Source of the DNA: Prevotella sp. | GTDB taxonomy: Bacteria; Bacteroidota; Bacteroidia; Bacteroidales; Bacteroidaceae | DNA: 5,774 nucleotides | Assembly: GCA_017428805.1 (NCBI GenBank) | Contig: JAFRQC010000136.1 | Span: forward strand, 1-5,774 | Direction of reading: 5' to 3' | Part shown: piece after piece, positions 1 to 4,857 of the stretch | How positions within the stretch are numbered: position 1 is the stretch's first letter | Layout: each line of letters starts with the position of its first letter | The notes under the pieces: model-generated | Seen by the model: only the letters and a program-made list of their open reading frames with translations | The model's database searches: none | Told to the model about the DNA's origin: nothing | Translations under genes and position numbers: made by a program

Positions 1-135
1 ACAGCCAAAGTGGAAGGAATCAACAATAAAATCAAGGTACTTAAAAGAGAGGCCTATGGATTCAGGGATGAACAATACTTTAAACTCAGACTATATGACC
101 TTCATAACAAGGGCATCACGTCATTTCTCGGATGA
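1..135 (+). CDS. ISL3-family transposase, C-terminal fragment (5' end outside window)
   Basis: The reading frame is open from base 1 to a TGA at 133-135 and gives the last 44 residues of a protein. It begins T-A-K-V-E-G-I-N-N-K-I-K-V-L-K-R-E and continues through A-Y-G-F-R-D-E-Q-Y-F-K-L-R. The pattern V-E-G-x-N-N-K-I-K-x-L-K-R-x-A-x-G-F-R is the typical C-terminal end of the DDE transposase domain of the ISL3 (IS204/IS1001/IS1096/IS1165) family, including the catalytic-region E of V-E-G. The protein would cut and paste its own insertion sequence. The ending at L-G-stop looks natural rather than truncated, so the element may be intact to the left of the window. Assignment rests on motif recall only, because most of the protein is missing. 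Confidence 0.8.
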   Translation, partial: TAKVEGINNKIKVLKREAYGFRDEQYFKLRLYDLHNKGITSFLG

Positions 136-162
136 ACCTTTTTGCGGAGTTTCGCGGTCTTT
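136..162 (+). mobile_element. candidate right end (terminal inverted repeat region) of the ISL3-type element
   Basis: The short stretch directly after the transposase stop contains TTTTTGCGGAG followed by TTTCGCGG. ISL3-type elements normally end within a few tens of bases of the transposase stop, so the IS boundary should lie here. The left terminal repeat is outside the window and no target-site duplication can be confirmed, so the exact boundary is inferred. Confidence 0.35.
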
Positions 163-188
163 GGAAGATAGAAATGGAAGATAGAAAT
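163..188 (+). repeat. perfect 13-bp tandem duplication
   Basis: GGAAGATAGAAAT occurs twice head to tail with no spacer (163-175 and 176-188). It sits immediately outside the presumed IS end. It could be replication slippage or a scar of insertion. ISL3 elements usually make about 8-bp target duplications, which would flank the IS and not lie in tandem on one side, so a target duplication is not the obvious explanation. Confidence 0.8.
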
Positions 189-232
189 AAAACGCACTGA
201 TTATCAAGATGTTATATCGTCTCTTTGTGCTT

Positions 233-240
233 TAAGTTTG
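233..240 (+). promoter_or_regulatory. possible Bacteroidetes -7 promoter element (TAAGTTTG)
   Basis: TAAGTTTG is an exact match to the TAnnTTTG consensus of the primary sigma factor of Bacteroidetes. It lies about 180 bp ahead of the flavodoxin/ferredoxin gene at 419, and I see no clear TTTG at the -33 position. It would put the TGTTAC cluster (289-326) in the transcribed leader, so a nearer, less canonical promoter is also possible. Confidence 0.3.
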
Positions 241-288
241 ATATGAGAAGGAGATAGATGAATAGCAAATAGTATGATTCACAAACAA

Positions 289-326
289 GGTAACAAAAAA
301 GAAGTTTGTGTTACTGTTTTGTTACT
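289..326. promoter_or_regulatory. candidate operator: three TGTTAC half-sites
   Basis: The half-site TGTTACT appears as a direct repeat at 309-315 and 320-326, exactly 11 bp (one helical turn) apart. A third copy in inverted orientation (GGTAACA) lies at 289-295. The inverted pair extends to a 9-bp perfect match, GTAACAAAA at 290-298 against TTTTGTTAC at 317-325. A second, interleaved inverted repeat is CACAAAC 280-286 against GTTTGTG 304-310. Symmetry and phasing fit a dimeric transcription factor acting on the gene at 419. The regulator is not encoded in the window. Confidence 0.4.
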
Positions 327-418
327 TAAATAGAAATAATGGAATCCTACAATTCTGTAAATCAGCAAGATATAAATAATTTCCCGAAAGCGCAGCAGTT
401 TACTAAACAAAGACAACT

Positions 419-1210
419 ATGATTTATTATTTCTCAGCTACGGGCAACAGCAAGCATGTTGCCGAGCGCATAGCCGAAGCGCTCAATGACCAGGCGCAGT
501 CCATTGAGACCGCAAGTACTGACATCATCCTCACAGACAACGAGCCGCTGGGATTTGTCACACCCACCAACTGGAACGAACTGCCTGTCTTTGTGCGCGA
601 GTTCATTCAGAAAACCGACATCCGCCTCGCGCAGAACAACTATGTATTCTGCGTGGCGACATACGGTTTTCTGCAAGGGTTTGTATGCGAGGACGCGCGG
701 CGCGAACTGAGGAAGAAAGGTATCGGCATGAATGCCGGTTTCTCCGTCAAGATGCCAGACAACTGGACACCGATGTTTGACCTGAGCGACCCGCTGAAAG
801 TGCAGCAGCAGGTCGATGCCGCCGAGCCGCAGATTGACAGCGTGATAGCGATGATCCGGCAGCGTGTGCAGGGCAACAAGAGCAAGGACTGGATGCCTTA
901 TTTCCTGCGTGTCTTCACCGATCCGCTTCTGACCTACGAACGGCAAACCAAGTTTTTTGCCGCAGACAAAAACCTGTGTATCGGTTGCGGGCTGTGCGCC
1001 AGGAAATGCCCGGTGCAGGCGATAGAGATGCAGGAAACGGCCAAGACCGAGACCAACAAACTCGGCAAGACCCCTGTCTGGACGGCAGAGCGTTGCGCCC
1101 TTTGCCTGGGCTGCCTCCACCGCTGCCCCAAGTTCGCCATCAACTATAACAACAAGACGCAATCCCACGGTCAATACCAGCACGCCAAATACTATAAGGG
1201 AAAATCATAG
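419..1210 (+). CDS. EFR1-family flavodoxin/ferredoxin fusion protein
   Basis: This 263-residue cytoplasmic electron-transfer protein has no signal peptide or membrane segment. It opens with M-I-Y-Y-F-S-A-T-G-N-S, a flavodoxin-type FMN phosphate-binding loop (S6-A-T-G-N-S11). The C-terminal part carries two 4Fe-4S ferredoxin motifs: Cys187/190/193/197 (C-I-G-C-G-L-C-A-R-K-C-P) and Cys226/229/232/236 (C-A-L-C-L-G-C-L-H-R-C-P). All eight ligands are present and both clusters have the following proline. This order and size match the EFR1-type ferredoxin family common in anaerobic Bacteroidetes and Firmicutes, which should pass electrons between FMN and two Fe-S clusters. The physiological donor and acceptor are unknown. 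The ATG at 419 was chosen because it starts right at the first beta strand. There is no Shine-Dalgarno sequence, as is usual in this phylum. It appears to be a single-gene unit: a separate promoter precedes the next gene. Confidence 0.9.
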   Translation: MIYYFSATGNSKHVAERIAEALNDQAQSIETASTDIILTDNEPLGFVTPTNWNELPVFVREFIQKTDIRLAQNNYVFCVATYGFLQGFVCEDARRELRKKGIGMNAGFSVKMPDNWTPMFDLSDPLKVQQQVDAAEPQIDSVIAMIRQRVQGNKSKDWMPYFLRVFTDPLLTYERQTKFFAADKNLCIGCGLCARKCPVQAIEMQETAKTETNKLGKTPVWTAERCALCLGCLHRCPKFAINYNNKTQSHGQYQHAKYYKGKS

Positions 1211-1300
1211 GGTAAGACAACGTACTAATTCCAACAAGATATCCGCAAAATTGGTAATTCTTTCCAAAATCTGTATAACATCGATATCTGAAATAGTCCG

Positions 1301-1308
1301 TACCTTTG
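1301..1308 (+). promoter_or_regulatory. Bacteroidetes -7 promoter element (TACCTTTG) for the flavodoxin-hydrolase operon
   Basis: TACCTTTG followed by CAG exactly matches the TAnnTTTG consensus and lies 25 bp ahead of the ATG at 1334, giving a very short leader. A clear -33 TTTG is not visible. The upstream decamer TTTCCAAAAT (1261-1270) recurs ahead of the promoter at 3670. Confidence 0.7.
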
Positions 1309-1333
1309 CAGCGTGATTGAAATAATATGAACC

Positions 1334-2515
1334 ATGAGACAGATTATGATGCTATTGACTTCGTCGAAGTTGCTCCCGTTCGGCCAATCGAGCAAGCTTA
1401 TTGGCTCTCACTTAATCGCAACATTGGCAGCGATGCTGCTGACGTGCTGCTCCTCGGACAGCGAGGTGAAGGCAGAGACAAGCCAGACAACGGCGAATAT
1501 AGGAAAGACGCTTATAGTGTATTACAGTTACACGGGCAACTGCCGTGAGATTGTCAGTTCGCTGACGGCACAGGTTGAGGCTGACGTGCTGGAGATTCAG
1601 CCTGCGGAGAAGGGGCTGAAATACGAGGCGAACAACTATGCACTGGGCACGCAGTTGCTGAACGCCATCAAGGCCAATCCGAACGATGCGAGCAGTTATC
1701 CCGCCATCGACCCCGTGAATGTCAGTCTCAGCGACTACCAGAACATCATCATCGTCACGCCATTGTGGTGGAGCCAGATGGCGGCTATCATGCAGACGTT
1801 CCTTTTCAATAATGGTGCGCAGATGGCGGGCAAGCACGTCGGACTGATTGTATCGAGCCATTCGAGCGGTATCAGTGGTGTGGTGGCTGATGCTCAGCGA
1901 TTGCTCCCCAGCGTGACTTGGGCAGGAGATGCTCTGTGGATTAATGCCAGCAACCACTCGAACCGTGCTTCGCTGATAGAGAACTGGTTGCCGACGCAGA
2001 ACTTCCAAACTTCTAACGATATGACACAGAAACTCTACATCACCATCGGCGGCGTGACGAAGACCGCCACGCTGGTCAGCAACTCATCAACGGAGGCGCT
2101 GGTGGCGCAACTCCAGCAGGGCGACATCACTTACGAAGCGCACGACTACGGCAACTTCGAGAAGGTAGGTGACATGGGACATTCCTTCCCGCAGAACAAC
2201 GAGCAGATTACCACCGAGCCGGGCGACCTCATCCTCTATCAGGGCTCGAACCTCTGCATCTACTACGACACGAACTCGTGGAACTTCACCCGCATCGGTC
2301 GTCTCGACTACATGACGCAGGCTGATATCAAGCAGTGGGTGAACGCGGGTGGCGGTAATGTCACGGTGACGCTCTCGCTGAACAACACTACCGCTGTACA
2401 TCGCGTCACAACAAAGGCCGCCACTTCTGACAAATTCATTTCTCTCAACGGCACGCACACTAAAATGCCCTCAAAAGGCGTTTATATAGATAATTGTAAG
2501 AAGATAATCAAATAA
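1334..2515 (+). CDS. lipoprotein with flavodoxin and cyclophilin-like domains and a sorting-like C-terminal tail
   Basis: This 393-residue envelope protein has three parts. (1) A long signal peptide ends in the lipobox L35-L-T-C38, followed by C39-S-S-D-S, so it should be a lipoprotein. (2) A flavodoxin domain covers about residues 57-225. Its phosphate loop is S65-Y-T-G-N69, preceded by the strand T-L-I-V-Y-Y, and T142-P-L-W-W is the flavodoxin loop expected near the flavin ring. (3) A cyclophilin-like beta-barrel domain covers about residues 230-345, beginning M-T-Q-K-L-Y-I-T-I-G-G. The last 26 residues (368-393) resemble the short tail found on secreted Prevotella/Bacteroides proteins: L-N-G, then P-S-K-G-V-Y-I, then the basic end K-K-I-I-K. 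Start choice is uncertain: ATGs at 1346 and 1349 would give a shorter signal, while the ATG at 1327 is in another frame. The hydrolase gene follows after 4 bp, so they form an operon. An FMN-dependent redox role in the periplasm is inferred. Confidence 0.85.
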   Translation: MRQIMMLLTSSKLLPFGQSSKLIGSHLIATLAAMLLTCCSSDSEVKAETSQTTANIGKTLIVYYSYTGNCREIVSSLTAQVEADVLEIQPAEKGLKYEANNYALGTQLLNAIKANPNDASSYPAIDPVNVSLSDYQNIIIVTPLWWSQMAAIMQTFLFNNGAQMAGKHVGLIVSSHSSGISGVVADAQRLLPSVTWAGDALWINASNHSNRASLIENWLPTQNFQTSNDMTQKLYITIGGVTKTATLVSNSSTEALVAQLQQGDITYEAHDYGNFEKVGDMGHSFPQNNEQITTEPGDLILYQGSNLCIYYDTNSWNFTRIGRLDYMTQADIKQWVNAGGGNVTVTLSLNNTTAVHRVTTKAATSDKFISLNGTHTKMPSKGVYIDNCKKIIK

Positions 2516-2519
2516 AGGT

Positions 2520-3653
2520 ATGATGAAGAAATCAATCATCGCAATAGCACTCATGGGTGCAATGCTTATGGCTTGCACGGACAACAAACAAACTATAGAC
2601 AAGGATATGACACAGGAATTGAATTTAACGCAGGAGTGGGACAAGGTGTTCCCGCAGAGCGACAAGGTGGACCACAAGAAGGTCACGTTTCACAACCGCT
2701 ACGGCATCACGCTGGTGGCAGATATGTATACCCCCCTCAATCCCCCCGAAGGAGGGAAGTATGCCGCCATCGCCGTCAGCGGTCCTTACGGCGCTGTCAA
2801 GGAACAGGTGTCGGGCCTGTATGCACAGCACATGGCCGAGCGCGGTTTCCTGACCATCGCCTTCGACCCCTCCTTCACGGGTGAGAGCGGCGGAGAACCC
2901 AGAAGCGTCTCCTCGCCCGACATCAACACCGAGGACTTCAGTGCCGCCGTCGATTTCCTCAGCGTGCAGGAGAATGTTGACCCCGAGCGCATCGGCATTA
3001 TCGGCATTTGCGGATGGGGCGGCATGGCTGTCAACGCGGCGGCTATGGACACGCGCATCAAGGGCACCGTCGCCGTCACGATGTACGACATGAGCCGTGT
3101 GATGCGCGGTGGCTACAATGACGTGAACGACAATGCCGAGGCCCGCCGGGAGATGAAGAAAGCCCTGAACGCCCAGCGCACCGAGGACTACCGCAACGGA
3201 ACCTACGCCAGCGGCGGCGGCAACCCCGAGCCGGAAACGCTGACCGACGACACGCCGCAGTTCCTGCGCGAGTATGTGGACTACTATAAGACCCCGCGCG
3301 GCTATCATAAGCGCAGCCTGGGCTCCAACGAAGGATTCAACGCCACCGTCGCCCTCTCGTGGATTAACCAGCCCCTGCTTCAGATGGCCCGAGAGATTGA
3401 CAGCCCCGTGCTGCTCGTTCACGGCGAGAAGGCCCACAGCCGCTACTTCAGCGAGAGTGCCTTCGAGGCCATGACCGGCCAGAAGCCCGCCATCCCCGAT
3501 GCACTCGAATCTGGAAAAAACTGGAGTAAGGTCGTTGGTAACAAGGAACTCTACATCATCCCAGGAGCCGTCCACACCGCCCTCTACGACGACCGCGCCG
3601 GCGTCATCCCTTACGACAAACTGGAGGCGTTTTTCCGCGAGAATCTGCGATAA
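2520..3653 (+). CDS. lipoprotein alpha/beta hydrolase, dienelactone hydrolase/YcjY-like, Cys nucleophile
   Basis: This 377-residue protein has a short lipoprotein signal with lipobox L16-M-A-C19, followed by T-D-N, so it is probably membrane-anchored in the envelope. The mature part is an alpha/beta hydrolase. It contains V-S-G-P-Y-G-A-V-K-E-Q near residue 85, F-D-P-S-F-T-G-E-S-G-G-E-P near 115-127, and the nucleophile elbow G162-I-C164-G-W-G-G with Cys where most esterases have Ser. H352 (P-G-A-V-H-T-A) is the likely catalytic histidine and E303 or a nearby acidic residue the likely acid. These blocks match the dienelactone-hydrolase-like/YcjY group, whose substrates are poorly known (ester or lactone hydrolysis expected). 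Two in-frame ATGs occur (2520, 2523). TAAAGG at 2513-2518 is better spaced for the second. The gene starts 4 bp after the flavodoxin lipoprotein stop, indicating translational coupling. A C-rich palindromic stretch lies within the coding region at 2731-2757. Confidence 0.88.
   Translation: MMKKSIIAIALMGAMLMACTDNKQTIDKDMTQELNLTQEWDKVFPQSDKVDHKKVTFHNRYGITLVADMYTPLNPPEGGKYAAIAVSGPYGAVKEQVSGLYAQHMAERGFLTIAFDPSFTGESGGEPRSVSSPDINTEDFSAAVDFLSVQENVDPERIGIIGICGWGGMAVNAAAMDTRIKGTVAVTMYDMSRVMRGGYNDVNDNAEARREMKKALNAQRTEDYRNGTYASGGGNPEPETLTDDTPQFLREYVDYYKTPRGYHKRSLGSNEGFNATVALSWINQPLLQMAREIDSPVLLVHGEKAHSRYFSESAFEAMTGQKPAIPDALESGKNWSKVVGNKELYIIPGAVHTALYDDRAGVIPYDKLEAFFRENLR
2741..2757. repeat. C-rich palindrome inside the hydrolase gene
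   Basis: TCCCCCC (2741-2747), loop GAA, then GGAGGGA (2751-2757) form a stem with one mismatch. It is preceded by a second C6 tract (2731-2736). The stretch encodes T-P-L-N-P-P-E-G-G-K-Y in a surface-loop position between the strand A-D-M-Y and the conserved V-S-G-P-Y-G strand. Its composition is unlike the flanking coding DNA. Confidence 0.55.
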
Positions 3654-3669
3654 TTTCCAAAATTATTTG

Positions 3670-3677
3670 TAACTTTG
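3670..3677 (+). promoter_or_regulatory. Bacteroidetes -7 promoter element (TAACTTTG) for the DUF3791/DUF3990 cassette
   Basis: TAACTTTG followed by CAG exactly matches TAnnTTTG and lies 24 bp ahead of the ATG at 3702. The decamer TTTCCAAAAT (3654-3663) lies directly upstream, starting right after the hydrolase stop codon. Its position makes the three small genes a transcription unit separate from the hydrolase operon. Confidence 0.7.
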
Positions 3678-3701
3678 CAGCCAACAAACAGCATTTAGCG
3701 T

Positions 3702-3923
3702 ATGAACTCAAATCAAGTTGATTTCTCCACCTTCTGCATCGGCAGCGTGGCTACGGCCCTGAACATGAAGCAGGCCGAGGTCTATCGCCGCTTGAAATCG
3801 TCGGGCATACTGATGGACTACATCGTCGGTTGTTATGACGTGCTGCATACCTTCTCACGTGAATACATCGTCGAAGACATCATAGACCTCATGCAGAAAC
3901 GAGGCGTACTGACAGCAGCATGA
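3702..3923 (+). CDS. DUF3791-family small protein (first copy of the cassette)
   Basis: This 73-residue soluble protein has no signal or membrane segment. It has the DUF3791 pattern: an N-terminal helix, E26-V-Y-R-R-L-K-S-S-G (helix-turn-like), D39-Y-I-V-G-C-Y-D, then L48-H-T-F-S-R-E-Y-I-V-E-D-I60. Members of this family are found next to DUF3990 genes, and their biochemical function is unknown to me. The last bases overlap the next gene by ATGA (3920-3923), so the two are translationally coupled. The core L-H-x-x-S-x-E-Y is also present in the third gene of the cassette, so the two small proteins are probably distant homologues. A role as antitoxin or partner of the DUF3990 protein is inferred from this layout, not shown. 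Confidence 0.85.
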   Translation: MNSNQVDFSTFCIGSVATALNMKQAEVYRRLKSSGILMDYIVGCYDVLHTFSREYIVEDIIDLMQKRGVLTAA

Positions 3924-4390
3924 AACTCTATCACACATCCAACGTCGTCGTGCCAGAGCCTGACATCCTCCATTCACGCAATTACCTCGAGTTCGGGCGG
4001 GGCTTCTACCTCACGCCGCTGGAAAGTCAGGCTAGGGACTACGGCCAGCGCTTCATCCGTCGCGGTGAACCCGCCATCATGAACGTCTATCAACTCACAG
4101 ACGACATGCCCGATGCCAAGCGCAAGGTGTTCCCTGCCTACGACGGCGAATGGCTCGACTACATCACCGCCTGCCGCAAGGGTCTGCTACACGAGCAATA
4201 CGACATCATCGAGGGCGGCATTGCTGATGACCAGGTGTTCGACACCGTTGACCTCTATCTGCAGGGAACCTACTCACGCGAACAGGCCCTCGACCAGTTG
4301 CAGTGGAAGAAGCCCAACCACCAACTATGCATCGCCTCGCAAACCGTTCTCGACAAATACCTGCATTTCATCGAATCCATCACTTTGTAA
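3920..4390 (+). CDS. DUF3990-family protein, ADP-ribosyltransferase-fold, putative toxin
   Basis: This 156-residue cytoplasmic protein has the DUF3990 hallmarks: L3-Y-H-T-S at the N terminus, F25-G-R-G-F-Y-L-T followed by Q37-A-R-D-Y-G, E77-W-L-D-Y in the middle, and D95-I-I-E-G-G-I-A-D-D. The H5 and Y30 motifs resemble the first two positions of the H-Y-E/D arrangement of diphtheria-toxin-like ADP-ribosyltransferases, to which DUF3990 has been related. E98 or one of the acids at 103-104 could be the third position, but this is uncertain. The usual family sequence at that place is closer to I-G-P-V-A-D-D. If active, it would transfer ADP-ribose from NAD to an unknown target. It starts within the stop of the preceding DUF3791 gene and ends 3 bp before a second DUF3791 gene. 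Both the toxin role and the activity are inference. Confidence 0.85.
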   Translation: MKLYHTSNVVVPEPDILHSRNYLEFGRGFYLTPLESQARDYGQRFIRRGEPAIMNVYQLTDDMPDAKRKVFPAYDGEWLDYITACRKGLLHEQYDIIEGGIADDQVFDTVDLYLQGTYSREQALDQLQWKKPNHQLCIASQTVLDKYLHFIESITL

Positions 4391-4393
4391 GCC

Positions 4394-4630
4394 ATGCAAG
4401 CCAACCCCATCCTCCTGCAACGCAAATACGCTCGCATCATCAAACTGATAGCCGCGCACAGGAACCTGCCATACGAGCAGGCCTTCGACCTGTTCTATAA
4501 CTCCAAGACCTTCGAGTTGATAAGTGAGGGCGTGGCCGACATGCACTGCCTCAGTGACGAGTATCTGGCCGAGGAAGTAGAGCGGGAAATCGACGGGCTG
4601 TATGATATAGTAAAAGTACAAACAACATGA
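4394..4630 (+). CDS. DUF3791-family small protein (second copy of the cassette)
   Basis: This 78-residue soluble protein starts 3 bp after the DUF3990 stop, so it is almost certainly co-translated. It reads K11-Y-A-R-I-I-K-L-I-A, then A30-F-D-L-F-Y-N-S, E41-L-I-S-E-G-V-A-D-M-H-C-L-S-D-E-Y57-L-A-E-E-V. The block M-H-C-L-S-D-E-Y-L-A-E-E-V lines up with L-H-T-F-S-R-E-Y-I-V-E-D-I of the first small gene, which supports a shared DUF3791 origin. Outside this block the two proteins differ strongly, so they probably have distinct jobs rather than being a recent duplication. The protein is acidic in its C-terminal half, as many antitoxin-like partners are. Function is unknown. Confidence 0.82.
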   Translation: MQANPILLQRKYARIIKLIAAHRNLPYEQAFDLFYNSKTFELISEGVADMHCLSDEYLAEEVEREIDGLYDIVKVQTT

Positions 4631-4857
4631 GCGGATAGAACGACAGACATAGAAACGACATAAGGAAGCGTTGACTTTTTGATTCTTATCTTAGAAATTT
4701 CGCCAAAATATTTCCCAAGAAGAGAAAGGTCGATGCTCACGCGAAAGGCGTGGGCTGAGACTGTATCTGGGAAAACGGCGTTTGGCGATGCCTCTAAGAT
4801 GGATATAGAACCAGACCCGCGCCGATTTTATATACAGAAACATCAATAAATAAAAGA
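4631..4857. other. non-coding interval containing the structured element
   Basis: No reading frame worth calling lies here. From the left there is an imperfect direct repeat AACGACA (4639-4645 and 4654-4660), then the nested inverted repeat at 4686-4802, then an AT-rich leader (TTTTATATA and AATAAATAAAAG) up to the next ATG. I find no exact TAnnTTTG upstream of the inverted repeat. TTGACT at 4671-4676 resembles a -35 box but has no matching downstream element. Confidence 0.7.
4686..4802 (+). ncRNA. candidate structured RNA / leader element (nested inverted repeat), unassigned
   Basis: Four helices stack around one axis: ATCTTAGA 4688-4695 with TCTAAGAT 4793-4800 (8 bp, plus two G-U pairs outside), TCGCCAAA 4700-4707 with TTTGGCGA 4781-4788 (8 bp), TTTCCCA 4711-4717 with TGGGAAA 4768-4774 (7 bp), and GCTCACGC 4735-4742 with GCGTGGGC 4748-4755 (8 bp, one G-U, loop GAAAG). 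A further short helix GGTC 4728-4731 with GACT 4759-4762 leaves a GAT/TGA internal loop that could form tandem G-A pairs. A purine-rich bulge (4718-4727) faces GTATC. No U-tract follows, so it is not an intrinsic terminator. It lies 56 bp ahead of the secreted-protein gene and could be its leader, a free small RNA or a small mobile palindrome. I cannot match it to a known class. Confidence 0.45.

Noticed and set aside
163..188. Start of a CRISPR or minisatellite array
   Set aside because: There are only two copies and no spacer between them.
434..1183. Long open frame on the - strand opposite the EFR1 gene
   Set aside because: The + strand frame has eight correctly spaced Fe-S cysteines and a flavodoxin loop. 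The antisense frame shows no family features and is a composition artefact.
1327..1548. Start at ATG 1327 in a different frame from the flavodoxin lipoprotein
   Set aside because: It gives a 73-residue product without recognisable features that ends inside the flavodoxin domain. The 1334 frame gives a lipobox and flavodoxin fold.
2625..3575. 316-codon open frame on the - strand opposite the hydrolase
   Set aside because: It is a GC-rich shadow of a clearly recognisable hydrolase gene, with low-complexity A/V/G-rich content and no promoter.
4627..4638. A fourth cassette gene starting in the ATGA overlapping the last DUF3791 stop
   Set aside because: The frame closes after three codons (M-S-G-stop).
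4700..4788. Inverted repeat as an intrinsic terminator for the DUF cassette
   Set aside because: No run of T follows either arm on the + strand, and the helices are interrupted by large internal loops.
4752..4790. GGGCTGAGA at 4752-4760, resembling the core of a TPP riboswitch
   Set aside because: The rest of the TPP consensus (the ACCC, then TGAACCTGATCTGG-type block) is absent, and these bases are instead part of the innermost hairpin of the nested element.
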